The notes: generated by a model not told the origin, from the letters alone. DNA of 64,000 bases from Aquimarina longa SW024 (GCF_001401755.1 NZ_KQ474100.1:373681-437680), one strand, 5' to 3'; positions 26,308 through 35,966 are shown, numbered from the stretch's first letter. A program made the numbers and translations.

Positions 26308-28971
26308 CTAAAACAAACTCGCCTGTTCTCCTCCTGTTTCATTATCAGTATCTGTAGCATCTGTTGAAAAACCTTGAGGTGTATTTTCTTCTGCAATTAT
26401 ATTTTCTTCTTCAATTACTTCTATTTCTTCTACAGGTAAAGATTCTGGTTCTTCATAAGGAATTGGATCTAATAAATTAATTTGTCTTACCTTATGTGTA
26501 GTTAATTGGTTCCCCAATGCTTTAACACCTTTAATAGAAATAAATTCTTCTAAATTTATTACATCATTAGGGCGTTGATCTTTTCCTCTGATTTTAGTAT
26601 AGACAAGCTCCACTATTGGTTTATAATCTGTAGAAACAAGTTCTAAAAAGGATTTAGGATGTTCTGTTATAATAATATCTTCTTTTTCTGGAGTATCAAT
26701 TAAAAAACGCTTTACATAATATCGTTCTTTCTCTCCATCCCAATATATTGCTGATATTGGCTTAGTAGGTTTCCATTTTTCTAGAACGATCATATCCGAA
26801 TCAAAATGTAATGTCATCTCAGGAACTACTGTTTTTACATTCCCTTTTTGATTAATTATTAAGAGTCGATCTTCTCCTCTAAATTCGCCTAATAATTCTC
26901 CTCTATCATCAACATTGAGTCGCTGTACAGAATCATCAAACCAGATTTTTCTTGGTTTTAAAGTTGATACCCCTTGTTCTTTTAATTCTATTCGTTTAAT
27001 ATTGTATTTGGTAACAATATTTCCTTTTACTCCTCTTCCTTTAATCAATAAATCTGCAAAATCAAGATCAAATTTCAATTTTTTGATGCTCCCTGCTTGT
27101 CGTAGAAGAACCGTAATAACTTCTGCTTCTCCATTTGGGTTTGCAGAAAAATACAGTAATTTAGAATCTTTCTTCCCTTGTGCTAAATCATATTCTTTAT
27201 CCCTAGTTACGCTTGTTACAGCAAAACGTTTTACATATGATGCTCCTCCTCGACCATCTTTATAAATCAGATTATAAATAGTACGTTTATCTTTCTTCTT
27301 AAAAATGGCTACATGGATTATATTTTTACCAATAAAAGTTTTTGACCCAACTTTGGTAATCATCATTTTACCTTCTTCTGTAAAACAAATAATATCATCA
27401 ATATCAGAACAATCTGTAACGTATTCATTTCTACGTAGTGAAGTACCAATAAACCCTTCTTCTCTATTTACATATAGTTTTGTGTTACGAATAACTACTT
27501 TAGTAGCTTCGATATCATCAAAAATTCTAATTTCAGTTTTACGTTCTTTCTCTTTACCATATGTAGTTTTAAGCCTTTTAAAATAGGCTATTGCAAATTC
27601 TATAAGGTGTTCTAAATCATGCTTTATCTGAGCTATGTCATTCTCTAAAGCTTCTATCTTTTGTTGAGCTTTGTCAATATCAAATTTAGATATACGCTTA
27701 ATTCGTATTTCTGTCAATCGTACAATATCTTCTTCTGTAACTGCTCTTTTTAAGTGCTTTATATAAGGTTGTAATCCTTTATCAATAGCCTCTATTACAC
27801 CTTCCCAAGTTTCTACCTCTTCTATATCTCGGTAGATACGATTTTCTATAAATATTCTTTCTAATGATGCAAAATGCCATTGTTCCTGAAGCTCGCCTAA
27901 CTGGATCTCTAATTCTTTTTTTAATAATGCTACAGTGTTATCTGTAGAGCGACGTAACATCTCTGAAACTCCAATGAAATTTGGTTTATTATCTTCAATA
28001 ACACATCCTAATGGCGAAATAGAAATTTCGCAATTCGTAAAAGCATATAGTGCATCAATAGTTTTATCAGGAGAAATCCCTGAAGGGAGATGCACTAAAA
28101 TCTCTACTTTTGCAGCTGTATTGTCTTCAATTTTTTTAATTTTTATCTTTCCTTTTTCATTCGCTTTAAGGATAGAATCTATTAAAGTGGTAGTTGTAGT
28201 AGAGAACGGTATTTCATTAATAACCAGTGTGTTTTTATCTAACTGCGATATTTTTGCTCGCACTCTTACCTTTCCTCCACGATTTCCATCATTATAGTTG
28301 GTAAAGTCTGCTATTCCTGATGTTGGAAAATCAGGTAGGATAGTGAATTTTTTACCTTGTAAATGTTTGATTGATGCATCTATAAGCTCTATAAAATTAT
28401 GAGGAAGAATCTTAGTACTCAACCCTACTGCAATTCCCTCTCCTCCCTGTGCTAATAATAATGGAAATTTTACTGGTAAATTAATCGGTTCTTTTTTTCT
28501 ACCGTCATATGACAATTGCCAATCTGTAACTTTAGGGTTATAGACTACGTCTAAAGCAAATTTAGACAAACGGGCTTCGATATATCGAGAAGCTGCAGCT
28601 CTATCTCCTGTAAGTATATTACCCCAGTTCCCTTGCATGTCAATTAGCAACTCTTTCTGCCCTACTTGTACCATTGCATCTGCAATACTAGCATCACCGT
28701 GTGGGTGATACTGCATTGTATGCCCTACTATATTGGCTACCTTATTATACCGTCCATCATCGAGATCTTTCATAGAATGAAGAATACGTCGCTGTACGGG
28801 CTTTAGGCCATCTTCTATTGCTGGTACTGCTCGTTCTAGGATTACATATGATGCATAATCCAAAAACCAATCTTTATACATTCCTGTAACCTTGGTAATC
28901 ACTTCTTGCGGTTGGTGATCTTCTGAGGTTAAATCATTATCCAATTCTTCGTTGTCGTTTTCCAAATCCAT
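26308..28971 (-). CDS. parC: DNA topoisomerase IV subunit A
   Basis: 887 residues. The breakage-reunion domain holds the catalytic Tyr130 in AAASRYIEARL and the gate motif QYHPHGDASIADAM (88-100). The C-terminal beta-propeller is shorter and more degenerate than in GyrA and lacks a clear GyrA box, and the tail is acidic (EEIEVIEEENII). Position equivalent to E. coli ParC Ser80 is Ala94 and Glu84 is Asp98, which I believe is normal for this phylum. With ParE, encoded 94 bases upstream on the same strand, it decatenates daughter chromosomes. Confidence 0.93.
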   Translation of the reverse strand: MDLENDNEELDNDLTSEDHQPQEVITKVTGMYKDWFLDYASYVILERAVPAIEDGLKPVQRRILHSMKDLDDGRYNKVANIVGHTMQYHPHGDASIADAMVQVGQKELLIDMQGNWGNILTGDRAAASRYIEARLSKFALDVVYNPKVTDWQLSYDGRKKEPINLPVKFPLLLAQGGEGIAVGLSTKILPHNFIELIDASIKHLQGKKFTILPDFPTSGIADFTNYNDGNRGGKVRVRAKISQLDKNTLVINEIPFSTTTTTLIDSILKANEKGKIKIKKIEDNTAAKVEILVHLPSGISPDKTIDALYAFTNCEISISPLGCVIEDNKPNFIGVSEMLRRSTDNTVALLKKELEIQLGELQEQWHFASLERIFIENRIYRDIEEVETWEGVIEAIDKGLQPYIKHLKRAVTEEDIVRLTEIRIKRISKFDIDKAQQKIEALENDIAQIKHDLEHLIEFAIAYFKRLKTTYGKEKERKTEIRIFDDIEATKVVIRNTKLYVNREEGFIGTSLRRNEYVTDCSDIDDIICFTEEGKMMITKVGSKTFIGKNIIHVAIFKKKDKRTIYNLIYKDGRGGASYVKRFAVTSVTRDKEYDLAQGKKDSKLLYFSANPNGEAEVITVLLRQAGSIKKLKFDLDFADLLIKGRGVKGNIVTKYNIKRIELKEQGVSTLKPRKIWFDDSVQRLNVDDRGELLGEFRGEDRLLIINQKGNVKTVVPEMTLHFDSDMIVLEKWKPTKPISAIYWDGEKERYYVKRFLIDTPEKEDIIITEHPKSFLELVSTDYKPIVELVYTKIRGKDQRPNDVINLEEFISIKGVKALGNQLTTHKVRQINLLDPIPYEEPESLPVEEIEVIEEENIIAEENTPQGFSTDATDTDNETGGEQASLF

Positions 28972-29034
28972 ATATAATTTCCAGAGCTTATTTTATAACG
29001 CTTATAAAGTATTTTAATACAATAAAAACATCTA

Positions 29035-29063
29035 ATCTATACTATTATAAAACAAGTATAGAT
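29035..29063 (-). terminator. Small hairpin between parE and parC
   Basis: Perfect 9-base arms ATCTATACT / AGTATAGAT with an 11-base loop, 2 bases after the parE stop. The following T-run on the minus strand is weak, so partial termination or mRNA end protection is as likely as full termination. Confidence 0.4.
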
Positions 29064-29065
29064 CT

Positions 29066-30925
29066 TTATTTTTCTTCCTCTATAGTATCTAATTCTACCT
29101 TTAGATTATTAATGATAAATTCTTGTCGTTGCGGTGTGTTTTTGCCCATATAAAATGACAATAACTCTTCAATAGGTTTTTCTTTATCTAGCATTACAGG
29201 GTCTAAACGTATATCATCTCCTATAAAATGCACAAACTCATCTGGAGAAATCTCCCCTAATCCTTTAAATCGAGTTATTTCTGGTTTTCCTGATAATTTT
29301 GTTATAGCATCTTTTCTTTCTTGTTCTGAGTAACAATAGATTGTTTCTTTTTTATTACGTACTCTAAATAATGGAGTTTGTAATATATATAAGTGTCCTT
29401 CTTTTATAACTTCAGGAAAAAACTGTAGAAAAAAGGTAATCAGTAATAATCGTATATGCATTCCATCTACATCTGCATCGGTAGCTATTACAATATTATT
29501 ATATCGTAGATCTTCTAAAGATTCTTCTATATTTAATGCTGCTTGTAAAAGGTTAAACTCTTCATTTTCATACACAATTTTTTTGCTCATATTATAGCAA
29601 TTAAGTGGTTTCCCACGTAAACTAAAAACAGCTTGAGTATTTACATCTCGGGACTTAGTTATAGATCCACTTGCTGAATCTCCCTCTGTAATAAATAGTG
29701 TACTTTCTAGATTACGATCTTTCTTACTATCAGTAAGATGAACACGACAATCTCTTAGTTTTTTATTATGCAAACTAGCTTTTTTTGCTCTTTCTTTAGC
29801 TAACTTACGTATCCCTGATAAATCTTTACGTTCTCGTTCTGCTTGTAGTATTTTACGTTGTAAGCTCTCTGCTGTATCAGAGTTCTTATGTAAAAAGTTA
29901 TCTAACTTATTTTTTACAAAATCATTGATATATGTCCGTACTGTAGGTAAATCTCCTCCCATTTCTGTAGAGCCCAATTTAGTTTTGGTTTGACTCTCAA
30001 AAACAGGTTCCATTACCTTAATACTTATAGCGGATACAATTGATTTACGAATATCACTAGCTTCATAGCTTTTACCATAAAATTCTCTAATGGTTTTTAC
30101 TATAGCTTCTCTAAATGCTGCTTGATGTGTTCCTCCTTGCGTAGTATGCTGTCCATTTACAAAAGAATGGTATTCTTCACTATATTGTGTTCTACTATGA
30201 GTAATTGCTATCTCTATATCGTCTCCTTGGAGGTGGATAATATCATATAATCTATCATCTTGAGCTATCGTATCAGAAAGTAAATCTTTAAGACCATTTT
30301 CTGAAAAATATTTTTCTCCATTAAAGATAATAGTTAATCCAGGATTAAGATATACATAATTTTTAAGCATCTTAACCACATACTCTGCACGATATTTATA
30401 ATTCTTAAAAATAGTATTATCTGGTACAAAAGAAACTTTGGTTCCTCGTCTACGCGAAGTTTCTTCTAGAGTATCTTGATTAATGAGGTTTCCTTTTTCA
30501 AATTCTGCAGAAGCAGATTTACCATCTCTCGTAGATTCTACTCTAAAAAATGTAGACAATGCATTAACTGCTTTAGTACCTACTCCATTAAGACCTACTG
30601 ACTTTTTAAAAGCACGAGAATCGTACTTCCCTCCTGTATTCATTTTAGAAACTACGTCTACAACCTTTCCTAAGGGAATCCCTCTACCATAATCTCTAAC
30701 AATTACTTTATCGCCTTGTATAGAAATTTCAATCGTTTTACCAGTTCCCATAACGTACTCATCAATAGAATTATCGAGTACTTCTTTTACTAAAATATAA
30801 ATTCCATCATCTGCAGAAGATCCATCACCTAATTTTCCTATATACATCCCAGGACGCATACGGATATGTTCTTTCCAATCGAGGGATCGTATATTATCTT
30901 CGGTATATTTGGTTTCCTTGCTCAT
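29066..30925 (-). CDS. parE: DNA topoisomerase IV subunit B
   Basis: 619 residues. GHKL ATPase domain with [14 protein letters not shown] (catalytic Glu, Asn), GRGIPLG and [15 protein letters not shown]; transducer domain; Toprim domain with [18 protein letters not shown] and [13 protein letters not shown]. The length and absence of a large C-terminal insert fit ParE rather than GyrB of Bacteroidota. It precedes parC in the same direction. Confidence 0.93.
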   Translation of the reverse strand: MSKETKYTEDNIRSLDWKEHIRMRPGMYIGKLGDGSSADDGIYILVKEVLDNSIDEYVMGTGKTIEISIQGDKVIVRDYGRGIPLGKVVDVVSKMNTGGKYDSRAFKKSVGLNGVGTKAVNALSTFFRVESTRDGKSASAEFEKGNLINQDTLEETSRRRGTKVSFVPDNTIFKNYKYRAEYVVKMLKNYVYLNPGLTIIFNGEKYFSENGLKDLLSDTIAQDDRLYDIIHLQGDDIEIAITHSRTQYSEEYHSFVNGQHTTQGGTHQAAFREAIVKTIREFYGKSYEASDIRKSIVSAISIKVMEPVFESQTKTKLGSTEMGGDLPTVRTYINDFVKNKLDNFLHKNSDTAESLQRKILQAERERKDLSGIRKLAKERAKKASLHNKKLRDCRVHLTDSKKDRNLESTLFITEGDSASGSITKSRDVNTQAVFSLRGKPLNCYNMSKKIVYENEEFNLLQAALNIEESLEDLRYNNIVIATDADVDGMHIRLLLITFFLQFFPEVIKEGHLYILQTPLFRVRNKKETIYCYSEQERKDAITKLSGKPEITRFKGLGEISPDEFVHFIGDDIRLDPVMLDKEKPIEELLSFYMGKNTPQRQEFIINNLKVELDTIEEEK

Positions 30926-31204
30926 AAATTTTGGGTAGAATGCTCGCTAATATAAGGTTTCACCTATTAAATTAAAATAGCCTCTTCACAAAGTAATTAA
31001 CAAATCAACATCGATTTTTGTTGATTATTTGATATACAGTTACTTGGTAATCATAATTACGCATCATCCTCTATGTTAAAATATAAAAATAATACCCTAA
31101 ACTAAAATAGCTAAAAACATCCCATCATTTATCCAAAAAAAGATAGATTATATAATAAAACATATGATTAAAATCAGGAATTATAAAAAATCTAAAAATT
31201 AAAT

Positions 31205-31232
31205 TTGTTCCGTTTCTATTGAAATACATTTT
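31205..31232 (+). promoter_or_regulatory. Candidate promoter of the PPK2 pair
   Basis: TTG (31205-31207), a 17-base spacer and TACATTTT (31225-31232), one base away from the Bacteroidota pattern TTG-N17-TAnnTTTG. It is 43 bases before the first ATG. The 349-base region 30926-31274 is otherwise without gene signs. Confidence 0.4.
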
Positions 31233-31274
31233 TTACCTTTAATTCTTATTTAATGATTACTAATCATAGTTTAT

Positions 31275-32120
31275 ATGTTTACACTTGAAAACCTGAATCA
31301 GGTTAAAAAACGAAAACATTTGATCAACATCGCTGATCAAAAAAATATCAATATCAAAAAAGTTATAAAAAAATTAAGATATGAAGAAGAATTACGTTTT
31401 TTGCAGGGTGAGTTAGTAAATCTACAACAATGGATAGCTAATAATAAGCTACGAGTAGCTGTTATTTTTGAAGGTAGAGATGCTGCAGGAAAAGGTGGAT
31501 CTATAAAGCGATTCACCGAGCATCTTAATCCGCGTTCTATGAGAATTGTGGCATTATCAAAACCTACTGAGGTTGAAAAAGGACAATGGTATTTTAGACG
31601 ATATATTAAAGAATTACCTAACCCAGGAGAGATTGTTTTCTTTGATCGTAGTTGGTATAACCGTGCTGTTGTGGAGCCTGTTATGGATTTTTGCACCAAT
31701 AGACAGTATCAAAAATTTATGGTACAAGTTCCTGAGTTCGAACATATGTTATATGAAGATGGAATTATTGTAATTAAATTCTGGTTTTCTATATCAAAAG
31801 ATGAACAAAAAAAGCGTTTTGATGCAAGATTAAAAAACCCATTAAAAAGATGGAAATTTAGCCCTGTAGATATGCAAGGACAAAAATTATGGGATGAATA
31901 CACTAAATATAAAGAGCAAATGTTCTCAAAAACTCATACTACATTTAGTCCTTGGATAATTGTGAATACTAATAATAAAAAAACTGCTCGTTTAGAAAGT
32001 ATGCGATACATTTTATCAAAATTTGAGTATACAGGAAAGCTAGATGCAAAAACTACATTACTTCCCGATCCTAATATAATTGCGCGATATTATAGACATA
32101 TTGAACAGATAGATATTTAA
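31275..32120 (+). CDS. ppk2: Polyphosphate kinase 2 family protein, first of a pair
   Basis: 281 residues of a P-loop kinase: Walker A type FEGRDAAGKGG (65-75), KGQWYFRRY, Walker B FDRSWYNRA (123-131), and a lid with basic residues (KNPLKRWKFSP). PPK2 enzymes use polyphosphate to phosphorylate nucleotides (or the reverse). The Asp in the EGRDAAGK loop and the Arg lid are intact, so activity is expected. Nucleotide preference (mono- or diphosphate) cannot be read from the sequence with certainty. Three bases separate it from a second PPK2 gene. Confidence 0.93.
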   Translation: MFTLENLNQVKKRKHLINIADQKNINIKKVIKKLRYEEELRFLQGELVNLQQWIANNKLRVAVIFEGRDAAGKGGSIKRFTEHLNPRSMRIVALSKPTEVEKGQWYFRRYIKELPNPGEIVFFDRSWYNRAVVEPVMDFCTNRQYQKFMVQVPEFEHMLYEDGIIVIKFWFSISKDEQKKRFDARLKNPLKRWKFSPVDMQGQKLWDEYTKYKEQMFSKTHTTFSPWIIVNTNNKKTARLESMRYILSKFEYTGKLDAKTTLLPDPNIIARYYRHIEQIDI

Positions 32121-32123
32121 TTT

Positions 32124-32918
32124 ATGACAGCAACTCAAAAACCAGAATACATCCATCTTTCTGAAGAAGACTTAAAATTACTAAATTCTCCTATTGGTCT
32201 AAAATATCTGTTTTTAGATAGAAAAACAGATATTGAAAAAGCCCTCAGAATGACTAAGTATGAAATAAAGCTTAAAGAATTACAGGCTGAACTTATAAAA
32301 TTACAAAACTGGACAATCGAGAACAAAAAGAAAATTGTTATTGTCTTTGAAGGTCGAGATGCAGCAGGAAAAGGAGGTGCTATTAGACGTATTACTTCAC
32401 ATATAAATCCCCGTCATTTTAGAATTATAGCTTTACCTAAACCTACAAGTGAAGAAGAAGGTCAGTGGTATTTTCAGCGATATATCAACCAATTACCAAA
32501 ACCTGGAGAAATGGTTCTTTTTGATCGTAGTTGGTATAATCGTGCTGTTGTAGAGCCAGTTAATGGTTTTTGTAGCGAAGATCAATATACCCGATTTATG
32601 GGACAAGTAAATGATTTTGAAAGAATGATATTAGAGTCTGACATCTATTTTATAAAGTTCTATTTCTCTATTACTAAAGAAGAACAGGCTTCTCGATTTA
32701 TGGATATAAAATCAAGCCCTTTAAAAAAATGGAAAATGACTCCAGTAGATGAAAGGGCTCAGGAATTATGGGATGAATATACAGCGTATAAAATAAAAAT
32801 GTTTGAAAGAACAAATACAGCACGTTCTCCTTGGGTTATTATTGAAGCTGATCGCAAAACAGAAGCTAGAATTAAAGCAATACAGTATATTCTAAATACA
32901 ATTCCTTACCAAGAATAG
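32124..32918 (+). CDS. ppk2: Polyphosphate kinase 2 family protein, second of a pair
   Basis: 264 residues with the same core as its upstream neighbour: EGRDAAGKGG (76-85), EGQWYFQRY, FDRSWYNRAVVEPV and SPLKKWKMTPVD. Differences are a distinct N-terminus (HLSEEDLKLLNSPIGLKYL), which resembles the start of many flavobacterial PPK2 proteins, and a shorter C-terminus. The two proteins are clearly paralogues but well diverged, so the duplication is old and the pair may act on different nucleotides or form a heteromer. Confidence 0.93.
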   Translation: MTATQKPEYIHLSEEDLKLLNSPIGLKYLFLDRKTDIEKALRMTKYEIKLKELQAELIKLQNWTIENKKKIVIVFEGRDAAGKGGAIRRITSHINPRHFRIIALPKPTSEEEGQWYFQRYINQLPKPGEMVLFDRSWYNRAVVEPVNGFCSEDQYTRFMGQVNDFERMILESDIYFIKFYFSITKEEQASRFMDIKSSPLKKWKMTPVDERAQELWDEYTAYKIKMFERTNTARSPWVIIEADRKTEARIKAIQYILNTIPYQE

Positions 32919-32932
32919 AAATTGTATATTAA

Positions 32933-33541
32933 TTATATCTCCTTACAAATAGTCCTAAATGTTAGGTTAATTCTAGGTTTCATTATTTTTTTTGTAGGTG
33001 GTAAACGGTGTAACCAATTAGTTTGTGTAGTATCTTTCATCACCAATAAACTTCCTTTTTCCAAAACAAGAGATACCACTTGTTTTGTTTCTTTATGCTT
33101 AAACGAAAATTTCCTTTCTGCTCCAAAACTTAGAGATGCTATCGCTCCATTCTTTTTTAAATCTTTTTCTGCATCACTATGCCAAGCCATTCCTTCTTGT
33201 CCATTATGATATAAATTAAGTAAGCAAGAATTAAATTTTTCTCCAGTATTATGTTCTACCATTTCCTTTAGTTCTACTAGTTCTTTTGTCCATGGTAAAG
33301 CAAATTTAGTCGTATTAGAGTAGGTATATTGAAAAGGTTTTTTTCCATACCATGCTACTTTTCGTTTAGTAATAATTCGTTTTCCAAAAATAATTGCTTC
33401 ATCATTTTTCCATTCAATATTTTTAAGAAGTTGCTCATAATAGTTTTGAGATTTTTGACTATTCATAATATATCCATAATAATTTACTTCTCCATCATAA
33501 GGCAGCAAATTTGATATTGAATTAGAATTAAATAGATCCAT
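32933..33541 (-). CDS. alkB: AlkB-like 2-oxoglutarate/Fe(II) DNA dioxygenase
   Basis: 202 residues. Fe ligands are in AWHSDAE (His-x-Asp) and WLHRLP, and the 2-oxoglutarate Arg pattern is in PRINLTFR near the C-terminus; CLLNLYHNGQEGMAW is the strand before the first ligands. The family removes alkyl groups from 1-methyladenine and 3-methylcytosine by oxidation. It is the last gene of a four-gene overlapping operon with Ada-type genes, overlapping the previous one by 14 bases. Confidence 0.92.
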   Translation of the reverse strand: MDLFNSNSISNLLPYDGEVNYYGYIMNSQKSQNYYEQLLKNIEWKNDEAIIFGKRIITKRKVAWYGKKPFQYTYSNTTKFALPWTKELVELKEMVEHNTGEKFNSCLLNLYHNGQEGMAWHSDAEKDLKKNGAIASLSFGAERKFSFKHKETKQVVSLVLEKGSLLVMKDTTQTNWLHRLPPTKKIMKPRINLTFRTICKEI

Positions 33542-33773
33542 TTTTCCAGTTTTTATAAGCTATTTTCATACAGTTTCCGCAAGGTCTAAAGCCATTTTCT
33601 TCTGCTTCTGCCGTAGATGAAAAGAATACTCTGTTTTCTATTTTCATTCGTTTCCCTGATTTACAACGTAATGTTCCATAAATCTTTAATGTATTATTTC
33701 CTGCATAAACAATTTCATCTCGTTCTATCATTTTGTATAATTCTCGAGTATTTATTTCTATATGGTGTATCAT
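33528..33773 (-). CDS. Stand-alone Ada metal-binding domain protein
   Basis: 81 residues from MIHHIEI (33773); an ATG at 33794 overlapping the previous gene is the alternative. It matches the N-terminal methylphosphotriester domain of Ada: KIYGTLRCKSGKRM, NRVFFSSTAEAEENGFRPCGNC. Three of the four Ada cysteines are kept (one in LRCKS, two in PCGNC), and the second of the first pair is Lys (CKSGK instead of CxxxC). The first Cys is the methyl acceptor in Ada. Here the domain is a separate chain between the dioxygenase genes, so the Ada functions are split. Confidence 0.85.
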   Translation of the reverse strand: MIHHIEINTRELYKMIERDEIVYAGNNTLKIYGTLRCKSGKRMKIENRVFFSSTAEAEENGFRPCGNCMKIAYKNWKNGSI

Positions 33774-33777
33774 AATA

Positions 33778-34497
33778 TCAGCTAACTGCTTCATGAAATA
33801 TAATTCCTAAAGTATATCGCTCTCCTTCACTTAACTCACTAACTCCATGTTTCATATGAGCTCGATAATATCCTTTTACTCCTTTAACTGGTCTATAATT
33901 AGTAGTAAATATAAGCATATCTCCTTTTTTAGGTTTTAAAACTATAGCTTTTGATTGTGCTCTAGGCATTTGCTGTATTAACACAAACTCTCCTCCTATG
34001 TAGTCTTTATCAGGTTCACTTAAAAATAATACTGCCTGAATAGGAAAATAAATCTCTCCATATAAATCTTGATGCAATGTATTGAATCCTCCTTTACCAT
34101 ATTTTAAAATTAAAGGTGTTGGTTTTAATTGTCCATTCTGATGGCAAAGCAATTGTAATTCACTGAATGTTTCTGGAAATATTTTATCTATTTTAAGAAC
34201 TTTCATCCATAAGTTAGCTATCTGTGAAAGTTTAGGATACATAGTTTCTCTTATGATCTGAACAATCTCTGGAAGTGGGTAATTAAAGTATTTATATTCT
34301 CCTAAGCCAAACCGATATCGTTTCATTACTACTGTTTTTCGATATAATCCTTCTATATTATATATATCGATAAGCTCTTTGCATTGTATATCAGACACCA
34401 ATTTTGGAATGATCGAAAATCCTTTTTCATTCATTGCTTCTGATATTTCTTGCCAATCAGTATCAGTAATTTTAGTCCTGATATTCTTCATTATCAT
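33778..34497 (-). CDS. 2OG-Fe(II) oxygenase in the alkylation-repair operon
   Basis: 239 residues with a double-stranded beta-helix: HQDLYGE (His-x-Asp ligands), a second half with GGEFVLIQQ and GDMLIFTT, and MKHGVSELSEGERYTLGIIFH carrying the distal His and the cosubstrate Arg. It differs from the AlkB homologue at the operon's end and is closer to the prolyl-hydroxylase-like type found next to Ada genes. The substrate is unknown; position suggests damaged nucleic acid or protein. It overlaps the HTH/Ogt gene upstream by 26 bases. Confidence 0.85.
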   Translation of the reverse strand: MIMKNIRTKITDTDWQEISEAMNEKGFSIIPKLVSDIQCKELIDIYNIEGLYRKTVVMKRYRFGLGEYKYFNYPLPEIVQIIRETMYPKLSQIANLWMKVLKIDKIFPETFSELQLLCHQNGQLKPTPLILKYGKGGFNTLHQDLYGEIYFPIQAVLFLSEPDKDYIGGEFVLIQQMPRAQSKAIVLKPKKGDMLIFTTNYRPVKGVKGYYRAHMKHGVSELSEGERYTLGIIFHEAVS

Positions 34498-35347
34498 TTT
34501 TCATCATTATATCTACTCTAGAAGCCTCCCATCCAATTATAACCGTTTTTCTTGTTGTTCCCCACATATATCCTCCAAACAATCCTGTAGATTGAATAAC
34601 TCTATGACAAGGAATTAAGAACGCTATGGGATTACTCCCTATAGCTGTCCCTACAGCTCTAGATGCTTTAGGTTTTTGTATTTCTTTTGCAATAGCTCCA
34701 TATGTTGATAAATTTCCTAATGGAATTTTTAACAATGTCTCCCACACTTTAAGCTGAAAATCAGTTCCTTTTAAATGTAATTTTATTTGATTGATTTTAC
34801 TCCAATCTTGTTTATAAATTTGTAATGCATTTTGTTGGATTGAATCTGTAGCTTGGTTAAAACTAGCATTTGGAAAGCGTTTTTCCAATTCTAAAAAAGC
34901 ATCATTCTCTGTATCCGAAAACCCCATATAACATATCCCTATAGGGGTAGATGCTATCAAGATTCTACCAAATAAAACATCTACATAGCTATAGTTAATA
35001 AAAAGATTTTTTCCTTTATTTTTGTATTCTCCAGGAGTCATTCCTTCTATTTTTACAAATAAATCATGTAATCTTCCTGTTCCTGAAAGCCCTGTTTCAT
35101 ATGCTGTATCAAACAATGTCGCTTGTGTATTATGTAGGATTTTTTTAGCATGTTGTACACTGGTATATTGTAAAAACTTCTTAGGGCTAATACCAGCCCA
35201 ATCTGTAAAAATTCTTTGGAAATGATACGGGCTTAGGTGTACTTTTTTGGCAATCTCATCGAGTGTGGGTTGCTCCGTATAGTTGTGTGCTATATAATGT
35301 ATAGCTTCTGCTATTCGGTTATAATTAATATGTTCTTGCTCACTCAT
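34472..35347 (-). CDS. ada: AraC-type HTH fused to O6-methylguanine-DNA methyltransferase (Ada-like)
   Basis: 291 residues. AraC HTH pair at about 10-108 (EIAKKVHLSPYHFQRIF, TAYETGLSGTGRLHDLF), then an Ogt-type methyltransferase domain (about 115-290) with the acceptor in IPCHRV (Cys247) and the finger region FGGYMWG. It removes O6-alkyl groups from guanine and probably activates its own operon. The Ada N-terminal zinc domain is absent here and is encoded two genes downstream as its own protein. First gene of the operon. A TACTTTTG box (-7 like) lies on the minus strand at 35368-35375. Confidence 0.93.
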   Translation of the reverse strand: MSEQEHINYNRIAEAIHYIAHNYTEQPTLDEIAKKVHLSPYHFQRIFTDWAGISPKKFLQYTSVQHAKKILHNTQATLFDTAYETGLSGTGRLHDLFVKIEGMTPGEYKNKGKNLFINYSYVDVLFGRILIASTPIGICYMGFSDTENDAFLELEKRFPNASFNQATDSIQQNALQIYKQDWSKINQIKLHLKGTDFQLKVWETLLKIPLGNLSTYGAIAKEIQKPKASRAVGTAIGSNPIAFLIPCHRVIQSTGLFGGYMWGTTRKTVIIGWEASRVDIMMKNDNEEYQD

Positions 35348-35367
35348 TTATTTCAAATCTTATATTA

Positions 35368-35375
35368 CAAAAGTA
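35368..35375 (-). promoter_or_regulatory. -7-like box of the alkylation-repair operon
   Basis: TACTTTTG on the minus strand fits TAnnTTTG and is 20 bases before the Ada-like ATG. No TTG is found at the expected -33 distance, as could be expected for an activator-dependent promoter. The box is part of TTACAAAAGTAA, a palindrome. Confidence 0.35.
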
Positions 35376-35483
35376 AAATTCATTTTGTTATCCTAAAATC
35401 CGAAACTTGCTTTATTAGTTTTATATGTTGTTAGATTTATATATTAAAACTTATTTAGTCAGAAACCATAAAAACCAATTCAT

Positions 35484-35966
35484 TTATAAAATCATACCGA
35501 TTTCATTTTTCACTGAAAACCTTAAAGAACTACCATATACCCAAACTATAAATACTAACTGTAATGGAATTCTAAACCATAAATATTGTAACCCACTTCC
35601 GTCATAAGTACCTGTTTTATAGTTTATTTGCTCTATCGAAGCTTTTATATTCGCTGGTAGCATTAACAAAAAGAATACAATTAAAATCCATGCAGTTATT
35701 GGTCGGATTATAGAAATATGAAGACCTATAGCTGCCACAATTTCAATAATAGCAGTAAAATAAACGATTTCTCTTTTAAAAGGCATAACATCAGGGATCA
35801 TCATAGTCATCCCATCTGTATATAAGAAATGTCCTAAGGCAGTAAAAAGTAACATTACAGACATTCCAATACGTGCAGAAAGGGCAAAATCATATTCTCT
35901 ATTAATTATTTTTATAAGGATCAATGAAATTACTGAAGTTATAATAAGTACAATAAGTGGTTTCAT
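35484..35966 (-). CDS. DoxX family membrane protein
   Basis: 160 residues with four membrane segments (about 5-22, 32-50, 68-88 and 92-108) plus a further hydrophobic helix near 135-150. The DoxX-like pattern GMSVMLLFTALGHFLYTDGMTMMIPDVMP is visible in two parts. Members are linked to quinone or thiosulfate metabolism or oxidative stress; the precise role is unknown. It starts 50 bases after the Crp/Fnr gene upstream on the same strand, which probably controls it. Confidence 0.8.
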   Translation of the reverse strand: MKPLIVLIITSVISLILIKIINREYDFALSARIGMSVMLLFTALGHFLYTDGMTMMIPDVMPFKREIVYFTAIIEIVAAIGLHISIIRPITAWILIVFFLLMLPANIKASIEQINYKTGTYDGSGLQYLWFRIPLQLVFIVWVYGSSLRFSVKNEIGMIL

